Below, one piece after another: positions 22,791 to 34,140 of a stretch of DNA of 64,000 nt (within the stretch, counting starts at the first letter, position 1; each line of letters begins with the position of its first letter). The notes below the pieces were generated by a model. That model ran no database searches. It was not told where the DNA came from and saw only the letters and a list, made by a program, of their open reading frames with translations. The translations under genes and the position numbers were made by a program. The DNA is from Pieris napi (Eukaryota > Arthropoda > Insecta > Lepidoptera > Pieridae): the NCBI RefSeq assembly GCF_905475465.1, contig NC_062241.1, positions 12,152,001 to 12,216,000 on the forward strand, in the 5' to 3' direction.

Positions 22791-23046
22791 AAAAAAACTG
22801 TCAAATTTACATTTTACACGACTTAGTTTGTCTAATCACTAATGTCTGTATTAATGATAATAAATTATAAAAGTATATTTTTACCACATCGAGTAATTCA
22901 AGAAATAGAAAAGTTATAAATTTAGAAAATATATTCATTGTGCTGTGCGCTATTTTGTCATTAGTAGGGGTTAAAACCCTTTATTCAAAACACTGCTTTA
23001 TAACCTGTAAAGATTTGTCTGTTTATGTTATGCTTTACTTAAATAA

Positions 23047-23768
23047 ATGGCAGAAAATAGGGATTTCAATGATATTCTAGATGATATCGTTTTAAGTGAG
23101 GATGCTCAAGAAAAGGAGAGTTACAAGGAAGGTTATCAACAAGGAGTTGAAACTGGTAATGCAGACGGTTTTCATTTAGGTTATCACAGAGGCTTTCAAC
23201 TCGGACGTGAATTAGGTATGATAGAAGATTAGATATATACAAATAGATAGGATACGAACCTGCTCATTTCAATTGATTGTCATTGTTGAAACGAAAAAAT
23301 GGAACCATTATTATGGCTGTGATTGGATTAGAGATGTTATTGATCTCAATCCTTTCCTTTTTCATTTTTATTCTCATCTCCACGGTATTTCTCTCATGTT
23401 GTTCCTGTCATCTTTGTATCACTTACAGATTATATAAAACATCAGCTTTAAGTCTCTTAAGAAAAGATATTTCAAAAGTGATGTGTATTGACATAATTTT
23501 CAAATAAATTTATTAAATTTCAGGTTACTACATGAGAATAGTTAGACATCATTTAGAATTGAATGACACATTAGACCCAAAATATTCTGATAAAATTCTT
23601 AAACAATTGGAAAAGATAAAAGAGTTGATTGATGAATTTCCTCGAACCAATTCTGAAGAACATGACATTTTAAAGATGGCTGAGACCATCAGAGCTCAGT
23701 TTAGAAAAGCCTGTTCCTTGTTAAAAATTTCATCAAACATGCCATATGATGCTGGAGTTTCTTTCTAA
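23047..23768 (+). CDS. LTO1: LTO1 / ORAOV1 homologue, Fe-S adaptor for ABCE1
   Basis: Exons 23047-23215 and 23524-23768 join in phase 1 at GT-AG sites into 137 aa, the same length as I recall for the human protein. Residues 29-57 carry glycine at every fourth position (29, 33, 37, 41, 45, 49, 53, 57), the deca-GX3 motif of the Yae1/Lto1 family. The start is the first ATG in the frame (AAATAAATGG). In yeast and human, Lto1 with Yae1 links ABCE1/Rli1 to the cytosolic Fe-S targeting complex, and so supports ribosome recycling. The C-terminus ends Val-Ser-Phe, close to the C-terminal aromatic signal used by clients and adaptors of that complex. A donor GTAAGT lies 8 nt after the stop (see the METTL25B entry). 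Confidence 0.93.
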
Positions 23769-23776
23769 AGCAATAA

Positions 23777-23971
23777 GTAAGTTTGATTATTTGATTACTG
23801 AAACCACAAATAGATAATTGTTTTGACTCCTCTTACTAAGATTCAACCATGACCTAATGAGTTCAATAACAATAACTTATTAAATCAATTTATGAAATTT
23901 TAATTCAAATGCATTGTTGATATGAATGTTATCTTAATAATAATTAAACTAACTGAATTAATCCTTTTCAG
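23777..23971 (+). other. Candidate intercistronic intron between LTO1 and METTL25B
   Basis: A donor GTAAGT begins 8 nt after the LTO1 TAA. A pyrimidine-rich acceptor CCTTTTCAG ends 8 nt before the METTL25B ATG. If the intron is removed, the two reading frames are 16 nt apart on one mRNA. Confidence 0.6.
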
Positions 23972-23979
23972 GAATAAAG

Positions 23980-26900
23980 ATGGACTCCAAAGTAACACAT
24001 CTGCGACGGAATCTGGATACAGTAATTACATTCCTAACTCCCTATTTACCACTAGCAAACTGCCACATGGTTGAGTTCTTTACACAGTCACATTGGGAGA
24101 GATTATTACCAAGTGATTTACAGCAGTATTTAGATAAATCTGATTTTCTTGATTCTGTTAATGTATTTTGGAAGGCAGCAGAAAATAACAATTGTTAGTA
24201 GACTTTGTTTAAAGTTATCATAAAAATATAATGATAGAACACAACCTTTTTCAGACTGTACACTAACAAAATTTAATCTCAATGAAAATTTTCTTACAGT
24301 ATATTCAGAAAATGAAATTACAAAATGGGTACAAAATACCCGAAACCACTGCCTTATTAACAATGAGTACTGTCTGAACCCCCAAGGATTACAGAAGTTA
24401 TTAACGTCACAAGGAAGCCATATGCAACCAGAAATAAAAGTCACAGAGTTTATGAATAGTAAAAAAAGTTATGAAGTGAGCAATATATTTATATACTAGG
24501 TTTAATTTATTGGTCACACTATCCTCATAAATAATCTTTACAATATATATATATAGTGGCTCTCTATCCCTTTATTTTTGTCAACATAAGATCAGTCACA
24601 AGACTTAGCATCATGTATGACTCCACTATGTTAAACCACCGTACAATATTGTGCTGCCTTACAATTTTCTTTATTGACAAGGGAGCGTTTAAGTATTAGG
24701 TTACGAATTTTGGGGTGGGGTCTTTTTGTAAAACGTTACGATGCGGGGCGGGAATTGAATTACGCGTTAATGTTAATATTATTTTCGACATTCCAGTACT
24801 TTACACCTCATAGTGGTAAGTTTTAGTTATAAAGAGTCACTAGGTGGTCACGAAACGTTTTATTATACTTTTGTACAGAAAAACGTTACGTTGTTGCATG
24901 GGGGGGGGGTCAATAATCTCCAAAAATTGCGTGACACAACACTTGAACACTCCCCAAGGTGCCTTTTGTACCTGAGACAAGTTGGTTTTTGGTCCAAAAA
25001 CATGGATTCCTCATGTTTTCCCTACAATTAAGATATGTTTATGGCATATAAAATGCTTACAGTTTTGGTTAAAAATTAACTTCAGGTGCAATCAATGTCA
25101 GCATATGTGGCATCCCTCCATAACTTGTGTGGAGCCACACATTGTGTTGAGGCGGGTGGTGGTAAAGGACACTTGTTGGTTGCTTTGTCGCTTGGGTACC
25201 AAATACCCAGTCTTACTATTGACTGCGATGAAAAGACACTGAGAAATGCTGAAAAAAGGGTTAAAATCATTCAGGTTAGTTGTTCAACTAAAATAATAAA
25301 ATTGTAATTAATTTATGATTTTGATTAATCACAACTCGATTTTCTACAAAGTTTTTGACATTTATTGAAAAGCGACTATGGTATCTTAATAAAGAATTAT
25401 TTTAAATTCCTCTAATTATATATACTACTTGATTTGTTATAGATTTCTGAATATAGCTTTATGTTGTTATAAGAGTAAACTTTTTCATTAGATTGGCGGT
25501 TAACTATGCAAATAACCCATTAATTTTTGTAGTTTGTTCATGCAAATATTTTTACTCAACTGTTCGCATGGCGTATTTTTTTTGAAAGACAAAGGTTTTT
25601 GTGCATATTAGGGGTAATAAAGGCTTGTGAGGACAAGCCCTAATGTTCTTGCGAGTTCTATATTGGCTAATAGTAACTGTAATTGTAATGAGTTCTATTA
25701 TAAAAAATGTCTTGAGACTAACCTAACATTGGCAATAGGTATATAAAATTTATTATACAGGTAACTTAATTTTTTACAGAAACAATGGCACGCTATCGCC
25801 AAGAAAATAAATCAAAACTCTGAAGTTAAAATGACAAATATTGATAGTGAATTACATAAATTCGCACCAGCTTTTATTACCAAGGACACGGATCTTACAA
25901 AAGTTGTGCAGAATCAGTTTAAATGTGAAACAGTTAAATTGTTATTAACTGGTAAGATTAAGTGTAATTTACCATAGATAATATTTTTTTATCTTAAATC
26001 TATCAAATGTCTATGTATGTATGTATGTAACCGACTCCTTCGGACTCGATTTTGACCCACTTTTGACGGACAGATTTAATTCAAACTTTGCGCACCTATC
26101 TAAGATATCTATATCTATCTACATCTATCTATCGATGACCATGCAATAATCCGAAAAAAAAATGAAAAAAATAAAAACATTTAACTAAAAAATAAATAAT
26201 AGTTTAAAAAAATTAGAACACACGCTTTATATAGAAAACTAAACTAAAAAACAGAAAATAAATTTTAATAAATATTAATTAAGAATAATGTAAATAATTC
26301 CTAATTTAGGCTGAAAATGGTAATGAACAAAAAATACTGGTATTATTGTGAAAAAGCGTGGGTTGCTCGACACAGAGCGCCCCACGCTTTTTCACAATAA
26401 TTTTAGTATTTATTACTACGCATAGTTTTAGACGTGGATAGTATATCGTCATCAATTTCAGCTTGTTGAATTTTGATTATCTGCATTTGGTACTTGCAAT
26501 ATATTTTTACAATACTGATTGTATTTGGATTTGTGGGTTTTTATTTCAACTCCCAGGAGTTTGTCGAGCCGAGCAGCCGAGAGCCGCCCATAGATTAATG
26601 GTCTCACGAGTGCGTTGCCGGCATTTAAAGAATTGATACGCCCTTTTCTTGACGAACACTTAGTTGAATTGATTCGGAAATAGTTCAGTGGGCAGATGGT
26701 TCCCCATAAACCTCTTTATCGTCGCTGACTACGATTTCTGTCAACTACAAATACCAATAATTCCCTTAAAAATATCTAATAAATTTAAAATTGCTTAAAG
26801 GTCTTCATACCTGCGGGAACCTAGGTCCAGATTCCTTAAGATTATTTACAACGGACCAAAATGTTGGTGCACTGTTCAATGTCCCATGTTGCTACCATCT

Positions 26901-28429
26901 GCTAAGTGAGGAGGTGGATGGAGGATTATACGACGTGTTTCAACGGGATTATGGTTGTGTGGGTGACTCTTATGGATTCCCTATGTCTGAGCATTTGAGA
27001 GGTAATTATACAAAGTGTGGTCTTTTTTATATTAACAGGTTTTTAGAGCAAACATCGTGAGAAAGTGAATCGTAGAAGACTACTTAAATAAAAAAAGGTT
27101 TTATACATGCACCATGTACCACAGAATAATTGTTATCTAGTAACCCACAACAAAATTGGCTTCCTAGTGGGGACTAGCGTTAGATTGATTTGTCGCAACC
27201 ATATTTATGTCATGAATTAAGTTCTAATTAAGTCAACGAAGAGATCTTTACTTAACTTGTTTATTACTAAAGATATTCGATTTCACGTATTTTTTTTAAT
27301 TCTTTTAGTATTAAGATGAAATATTTACAGGTTTTAATTTGGGTCGCAATGCTCGAATGTTAGCAGCGCAGTCTATAGAACGAGTAACGAGTCGTAAAGA
27401 GTTGCCGAACCGGAGTTTGCTGTATAGAGCTTTACTTCAGGCAAGTATGTAATATTGTCAAAAATAACTTAAATATACAAATTATTAGGTGGTATTATTG
27501 TCAATCTTGAACAATCGTTGATGCGAACTTGTGAAGATTTATTCAATGTGCACACTTCGTTTGTTGAAGTCAGAAAATGGATAGGAAATTTACGACCTGA
27601 CCTGTGAGTTCATATTTATACAAATCTAAAACTTTAGATTTCCGAGACTTAAAGGGAGGGAAAAAGGAAGATATGTTAGGAATTTAATTGTCATTTAAAT
27701 ATGTGTCGAAAATTAATACAAATAATAAATTTAATTTTTTTAATTTATTTCTTCGATAATAAAAACACGACGTGGCATTTCAATTTACAATTCGTCATTT
27801 GAGATTTCAATAAATTATTTTGCATAAAATATAAAATATTATTATTTCATGAATTCTCTTTACGAAATTTTAATTTTAAAAATATAATTTCTATAAGGTA
27901 ATTCACCCTTCTCACTCTCTCTCAATCGCTCTCTCCCTTTTCTTCGACAAAAACGCTGCACATCTTCGTGACGTTTTTTAAAAAAAAATTACCCTCATGC
28001 TCCTAAAGAAGTTTCACTTCGAAAATAAATGACTACAGCCCCATAGCATACACCTTTTAATTGAAATTGAATCCAATATTTATTTAACAGGAAATAATCA
28101 AGAAGCATTCGCCAGAATCAACAATAAAAGAAGGCAAATTGAAAGGCATATCTTGTCATTCCTTCGAAGAGTATTTAAAAACTGCGGACGCCATCTTGAA
28201 TATTGGACTTGACAGCTGTCAAATACCAGAGACAACAATAGAGTTCCAGTGGAAAAAAATTGTTTTATTCTATTTGATTAGGTTATGTTTAGCGCAAGTG
28301 GTTGAAAGTGTAATTTTAATGGATAGATTATTGTTTTTGTATGAAAATGGATTTCCCAATGTGTTTTTGGTTAAGTTGTTCGATCCTGTGTTATCACCGC
28401 GATGTCATAGTATAGTTGCTATAAGATAG
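23980..28429 (+). CDS. METTL25B: METTL25B (RRNAD1)-like methyltransferase, seven exons
   Basis: Exons are 23980-24193, 24255-24475, 25086-25274, 25780-25951, 26801-27001, 27331-27440 and 28091-28429. All phases agree, giving 481 aa, near the 475 aa I recall for human METTL25B. The N-terminus has the family VEFFTQSHWERLLP. Residues 166-174 are the SAM-binding VEAGGGKGH. Then come LHTCGNLGPDSLRLF (about 267-281), VPCCYHLLSEE (about 293-303), GFPMSEHLRG, a basic helix LLYRALLQ, and the C-terminal VKLFDPVLSPRCHSIVAIR. It is a predicted SAM-dependent methyltransferase; I know no established substrate. Intron 6 uses a GC donor (CAG|GCAAGT). An acceptor 8 nt before the ATG shows that a spliced 5' UTR is used. 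Confidence 0.93.
24678..24960. repeat. MITE-like repeat in METTL25B intron 2
   Basis: Left end GGGAGCGTTTAAGTATTA, right end ACACTTGAACACTCCCC (inverted complement with mismatches). The interior has several AAAACGTTACG motifs and a poly(G). It is related to the 16658 and 60229 repeats. Confidence 0.5.
26010..26401. repeat. (ATGT)n-ended repeat with a 21-bp hairpin
   Basis: Starts with ATGTATGTATGTATGTAACC and the CCGACTCCTTCGGACTCGAT segment, and ends with a perfect hairpin. Its arms are 26342-26362 and 26381-26401 (ATTATTGTGAAAAAGCGTGGG), with an 18-nt loop. Pieces recur at 50515-50885. It lies in METTL25B intron 4. Confidence 0.6.
26570..26740 (-). mobile_element. 3' fragment of the copy-1 LINE family
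   Basis: The minus strand matches the C-terminal coding end of the LINE at 6811 (..GGCAACGCACTCGTGAG..) with many changes. It is a dead-on-arrival fragment in METTL25B intron 4. Confidence 0.65.
27605..28020. mobile_element. 'GAAGTTTCACTTC' TIR element, copy A
   Basis: The right end TCCTAAAGAAGTTTCACTTC and the interior AAAACGCTGCACATCTTCGTGACG are shared with 40205-40661 and 51551-51989. The left part (ACAAATCTAAAACTTTAGAT) is shared with the 40205 copy. It lies in METTL25B intron 6. Confidence 0.6.
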
Positions 28430-28931
28430 AATTTATATTTTTAAATAAAATGATAACAATTGTATTTTTTTATTCTTTTCGCTTTTTAATCCCCAAACAG
28501 ACTAAGGTACAATGAATTTGTTATGAGATTTCTTAAAAACCCAAGGCAAAAAACAAAATTTCGTCAATTTTATGTACATACATAATTGTTTGCCTTTAAG
28601 CGATATAGGTTTCAGTAAATTCTACCAATCATACATACATTACATATATGATGCGAGTTATCTCAACTCCGTCTGATGTGAAAATTATGAGTCAATTTAA
28701 AGGATGGTTAATTCTAAAGCTCGTGATTGCATATGTTCATGGCAAAGTTATTTTTATATTTTTTTATTTAGAAAGATTTACAGCTTATAACTTACTAAAT
28801 ATAAAGTTCTTTTTACGCCATTAAACAAATCTTTACATATAATTAAATGGATTCCTAACAATGTAATCACACAAACACCCCTTACTTAGTAACTCAGGAA
28901 AGTCAGCTTTACGTGTAACTAAATTCATTAA

Positions 28932-29169
28932 AGGTCTGTTTCACAATGTATGGATAAAGTACCAAATAGCTATGCAACACATAAATTATATTATGGAAGA
29001 TAAATTGTGCTTTTTGACACTTCATCGGACTCAACTTATGATGGACTTTATTATGTGACGAATACCGCTATCTGACAGTCGTGAACAATAGTGTTTATCC
29101 TACCAATAAGTAATAAATAGCTAATTTGGAACTTATGTAGAACTTAGCCGTACATTGTGAAACAGACCC
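28932..29169. mobile_element. Harbinger-type MITE, copy 2 (TSD TAA)
   Basis: Reverse-oriented copy of the 14559 MITE, 238 bp, with the same inverted ends (one terminal G>A change) and TAA on both sides. Confidence 0.8.
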
Positions 29170-29183
29170 TAAATATATAACAT

Positions 29184-29430
29184 CAGCCCTGCGATTCTGT
29201 AACTCACTTCACGAACTCACACAGCAGTTTTCGCATCGGCGGTCGCTCTCAAATCAGTCGTGAAGCAGTCATTTTATGATTTGGCATTCTGATAAACAAT
29301 AAACTACAAGCTCCCACCTTTTCAGAATGCCAAATCATAAAATGACTGCTTCACGACTGATTTGAGAGAGACCGCCGATGCGAAAACCGCTGTGTGAGTT
29401 CGTGAAGTGAGTTACAGAATCGCAGGGCTG
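29184..29430. repeat. Long near-perfect foldback (109-bp arms)
   Basis: 29184-29292 and 29322-29430 are inverted complements with two mismatches in 109 bp, and the loop is 29 nt. Transcription would give a long double-stranded hairpin. No related sequence is seen elsewhere in the window. Confidence 0.9.
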
Positions 29431-29847
29431 CTATCTCACGCCTAACGGAGTGATGAAGAATGTGGATTATCTTGTTAAGTAGTCAGGTAAGAAGGTTTGC
29501 TTTATACTGGAGATGTCTGATAAACTTCTTTTTGTATGAAATCTATACAATGCTATCAATATTCCTTATGGTAACGCATACAGCGTGAGCAAATGTGTAA
29601 TAGACATAGAATTGTGTTGGGTAGAAGCCCTATTCGGGAGTTACAGGATATATGTATCGCTATTTTTTTCTACTAATACTAAAATCTCCATACTACTCGC
29701 TATATTCCATAATTCATAAATTTTGAACACAAAAAACACCAAATCTTGCCTTCCATCGGCGATTCGTCTTTTGGTGTACATTATCCCCCCTCGTGTTGGA
29801 AATTACCGAAGTATAGGCTTCGGTTCGTCAAAAGTATGTAATGCGTG

Positions 29848-29940
29848 TGTGCTGTGGCTGTAATTGGCCCTGGCAGGCATTATGCTGAAGAGCAGAATGT
29901 TCCACAGCGCTGGTCATTCTGCCAGAGACCACATCAGCTA
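29848..29940 (-). repeat. Second copy of the 14461 palindromic repeat
   Basis: Reverse complement shares GTGGTCTCTGGCAGAATGAC and the CCAGGGCCA end with 14461-14550. Confidence 0.6.
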
Positions 29941-31700
29941 GTTTGGGCCTCAGTCGCAAAAGAAAAAGAATGTATTAATACTTAGTAGAAAATAATAATA
30001 TTAGTCAAAGTTAGCAGAGTAAGTAATGAAGTCTTGTGTAATGTGGTGAGAATCAGATAAGGTCGTAAGTGTGAATTTATAAAATGGAACGCCACCATAT
30101 TTTTTATCAGGAATAGGTACAAAACACAGCGCATGTACACAAAACACGGCAACGAGTATATTAAATGTTTATACACGTAAATTTATATAAACAAATATGA
30201 AGAAATAATTTATAACGCAAACAATATTTCGTGCAAGAGATTTTCTTCTAGAGTTTTCTCAAGATAACAATTACTGAGGTCATATTATATACGAAAGAGG
30301 TTACGACGTATTTTTACTTTAACCTTCTTAAACTATAAATATTATTCTTATTCTAATCGCTTAACCAATAAAGTAATTTGGTACACAAACTACAAAAATG
30401 ATTAAGCCGCAATTCGGAATCCGTACAAAAATAATTGGTTAACCCGATAAACTTTTGATTGCTAGAAACGACGACTGCTTATTGGATTCTATAAAACACT
30501 AGCTGCCCCCGCGAACTTCGTTTCTCCTTGATGCCTAGCCTACCTTGTTAGTACATACCAACATGTAAAAGTATGCCATTCTACCCCAGATATTGTTCGG
30601 TTTTCCGGAATTAAAACTTTTTAGGTTTTTCTGTGAATTTTTCTCTATATAAACCTCAGAGTTCAAGTCATAAGAATTTAATTAACAAATAAATAAAATA
30701 GGGGTTGATCGTAGAGAGGTGAAAAGCAAGAGTTGTATGTATTTTTGTATGCTGTACCATAAAAAATAAAATCAAAAAAAGTAGGGGTGGACCACCCTTA
30801 CATTTAGGGATTTGAAAGATATACAGAAGCCGATTCTCATAGTTACTGAATATGCATAAAGAATTTCATAAGAATGGGTCGAGCTGTTTCGGAGGAGTAT
30901 GGGAACGAACATTGTGACACGAGAATTTTATATATTAAATTATTTTCAGTAAAACTAAAGTTTAGTTACAATGCATTTCGCTAATAGAAATTTATTTATT
31001 TAAGATTTCGCATAAACAAATTATAAATTATTCTCAAATTTTATCGGAACAAAACATTATTTTAATTAAAATCACACAGATATATTGATAAGACGTGACA
31101 GGTATTAAATAATTGCTTAGTAAATTATAATTTTATTACCAAACCCGTTTTGTCACATCTTTTGTTTATTATCATTACTTTACTCTGGCATTACACAATT
31201 ATTGTACTCTGTGGAAGATCGTACAGAAGCCATGAATCAATCAACAATTTAGCAATCACAAAGAAACGCAGCTCTTAAAATGTCACATCATATTACTTGA
31301 GGATTTTATTTAGAAATTCCATTTGCATTCGTCTTGTTTATCGTGTTACAAAGAGATTCTTGAATTCCAATTCTTATTACCATTAAGGACAATACAATCA
31401 CAATTTTATATTAATACTAACAATCCCCCCGGATCTGCTTTACGTGGTAGAAATGTCTTTTTTTTAAATGCGTATTTGGAAAATACCTAGTTTAGAATGT
31501 ATTATTGTCTCATCCCAACCACCTGTTTTAATCCTGCGAATCTTAGATGACCACTACTGATGACGCAAGAAGAAAAGAGGGGTATCAACCATTCTGATTA
31601 GTTAAGTAGCAATGTAAACCCGCTTCTGAGAATTCTTCTCTGAGAGTGAAAACTTCTAAGAGCATCACACAACATTTTTATATAAGGGTTATTTTCATAG

Positions 31701-31985
31701 GAGTGTTGGCCTAGTGGTTTCAGCGTGCGTGCTCTCATCTCTGGGGTCGTAAGTTCGATCCCCGGCTGCGCTTTCCACGTACCAATGGACTTTCTGTCTA
31801 TGTGCGCATTTAATTCGCTCGAACGGTGAAGGAAAACATTGCTAGGAAACCGACTTGCCGTAGACCCAAGTCGAGTCTGTCGGGCACTGGAGGCTGGTCA
31901 CCTACTTGCCTATTAGATTGAGAAATGATCATAAAACATACATAAATCTGAGGCCAAGACATAAAAAGGTTGTAGAGCCACTGGT
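31701..31985 (+). mobile_element. tRNA-derived SINE
   Basis: Full-length plus-strand copy: GAGTGTTGGCCTAGTGGTTT, a diverged B box (AGTTCGATCC), GTGAAGGAAAACATT and GTAGAGCCACTGG at the 3' end. Confidence 0.8.
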
Positions 31986-32219
31986 ATTTTTTTTATAGAC
32001 GTGTTCAAAGCCGCGGGCAATAATGGGTATGCTTTGAAGATCGACAACCAAATCAAAAATGATTGTTATGTCTCGAGAAAGCTTTTAACTGCAATGCGAC
32101 GACCGTATCGTATTGACGTAAGTGAATCTTAATTATAGACGTAAAAGTAATGTTTGTTAAGGAACCAAAGAGATATCCAAATATATTATTATTATAAATA
32201 GAAGTCGCTCTTTAAATAA

Positions 32220-33001
32220 CATATGTTTATTATGGAATATAAGATACAGGTATCACTTATTCCACGTCATGGTCTAAGATCCCGCTATACAACGACCTTC
32301 ACCGAGATGCTTATTTAATGAAACTTATTTTATATTTAATTTAATATGTCAATAAATATAATCCATATGGGTTGCCTAGCAAATTTCAGTCCAGAGTATT
32401 TTAATTAATGTTAAAAAAAAAATATTTTTTTAAACATTTCACCGGTATGATTATTAGATAAATTCTATACCAATCGAAAGTATGAAGCCCATAGAATATG
32501 CAAACGTTAGGTTGTTTTTAATCAATTAATTATTTATGTGTATATTTTTTATGTGACACTAAAGTATATATACATCTTTAGTATAAAAGAAGGTTATAGT
32601 GATACATATATAACAATACCCTGATTAAAAATATTGATTGAAAAAAGTTCAAAAAATTTACTACATGCATTTTTTTAAATATTTATTAAACTTACTCTGG
32701 ACTGAAATTTGCTAGGCAACCCATATGGATTATATTTATTGACATATTAAATTAAATATAAAATAAGTTTCATTAAATAAGCATCTCGGTGAAGGTCGTT
32801 GTATAGCGGGATCTTATACTATCATTAAATTTTAATCTGTAGGCATTCCTACTCATCGGCAAAGAAGACAAAGGGTCGAGAGAAAAAGCCGGCGTAAAAA
32901 ACTCTTGGTACTCTGTAAAAAAAGCAAATCATCAAACAACACTTATTTTAAAACAAATATCGCAAATTAGTTAGAAGCCTGTCTAGCACAAGTCCCAGGC
33001 C
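32220..33001 (-). repeat. Interspersed repeat interrupted by a foldback element
   Basis: The outer parts match, in reverse, the repeats at 51045-51285 and 61410-61625 (ACTCATCGGCAAAGAAGACA, TATCACTTATTCCACGTCA, GGGCCTGGGACT end). The middle is a 551-bp foldback insertion. Confidence 0.65.
32271..32821. mobile_element. Foldback element, identical 124-bp arms
   Basis: Arms 32275-32398 and 32693-32816 are identical inverted complements by eye, separated by 294 nt. TCAT lies on each side (32267-32270 and 32822-32825) and fits a 4-bp target duplication. The host repeat at 51220 is uninterrupted at this point, which confirms insertion. Confidence 0.8.
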
Positions 33002-33294
33002 CTTTTATCAACTATATAATCGTCAACTTTATACTAAGCCTTTCTACACAGCTTTTCTTAAATACATTTCTTAAATTTGTTAAAAGGCAGACATAAAAGA
33101 GCCTCTGGGATTTTACTAAAGAATAGTATCCGTTTTCCCAAAAAAATATTAATAACTTTATTGTATAAATATGTATAAAGGCGGTAAACTCAAAAATCAC
33201 CTTGACGGCTTCAGACATTTTATTTTGCGAACTAGCGAACTGTGTAATCGAGTCCCGGTACGACATCCATTTGTTTAAAAAAAGAGTATAGTCC

Positions 33295-33430
33295 TCCCTT
33301 AAAGGCCGGCAACGCACCCACTGATATGGGAGTGATGATCGCCCATTCAGGGCGCCCCGACGCACCCACTGATATGGGTGTGATGATCGCCCATTCAGGG
33401 CGCCCCGTAGGCTGGTTTGCCCCCCGTTCA
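33295..33430 (+). mobile_element. LINE 3' fragment with internal tandem duplication
   Basis: AAAGGCCGGCAACGCACCCA and the terminal GTTTGCCCCCCGTT are LINE 3' sequence. A 47-48 bp unit starting CGCACCCACTGATATGGG is present twice, at 33313-33360 and 33361-33407. Confidence 0.65.
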
Positions 33431-33904
33431 TAATCGTTCCGTGCATATTTAGTTATTTAAAGATATAATGTAAAACAATAAAAGTGTCAGAGCAATTAAT
33501 CTTAATGTAAGTTTATAAATTATTTTTCTTATTACAGTTACAACTATTAACATATTTATAATAATAATAATAATTTATTGCATGAATATGGTACAAAAAT
33601 GTGTAAGGTGGTACAATAGTAAGTTCGCATATTCTGCCACACACAATGGCGCGCAAATTTGTCTCTAAAGGAATTTTACTTTTAATTTCGCACTTGCCTC
33701 GTCATTAAAGTTGAATTACTGCAGTGTGAATGAGAAAATCTATAATAGCTAATATATTTTAATAAGCTAAATAATAATAACAAAGTGACTTTATTTCCAT
33801 ACTATTACAAATTAAATGTTAGTTTTATTATTATACACTTATGTAATAATAATAATTTAGCCTTTATATTCCGAAACTCTGTGATCTGTGATCTTTAATA
33901 TTTT

Positions 33905-34140
33905 TTCACTTCAGTATACCTCGGAGTTCGGTGTGCCTCTTGGCAAAGGCCTTCTCTAACACTTTCCACTGTTTTCTATCTTTTGCGACTCTTCTCCAGT
34001 TGTAGCCCGCTGTTAATCATCAGGAGTTCATCCTCCCATCTTTTGCGTTGTCGGTCTCTTCTTCGTTTTCTGTCTCTAGGGTACCATTCCGTCAATATTT
34101 TGCTCCATTCTTCATGGGGGCTCCGTAGCATGACCCCTCC
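33905..34140 (-). pseudogene. RTE-type LINE fragment, C-terminal coding remnant
   Basis: The minus strand reads an RWEDELLM-like motif, then an Asn-Trp-Arg-Arg and a Lys-Thr-Val segment, in several frames. It resembles the C-terminal 'RW.DD..' tail of RTE reverse transcriptases. It is decayed. Confidence 0.45.

Noticed and set aside
19246..22815. Target-site duplication for LINE copy 2 (ACTGTCAATTT versus ACTGTCAAATTT)
   Set aside because: The left match ends about 45 bp before the element start and is imperfect, so it is not a clean duplication.
24130..24444. 104-codon minus-strand ORF over METTL25B exons 1-2
   Set aside because: Antisense shadow of real exons with no recognisable protein features.
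33012..33446. 144-codon minus-strand ORF
   Set aside because: It reads through a tandemly duplicated LINE tail; the repeats in the protein come from the 47-bp duplication.
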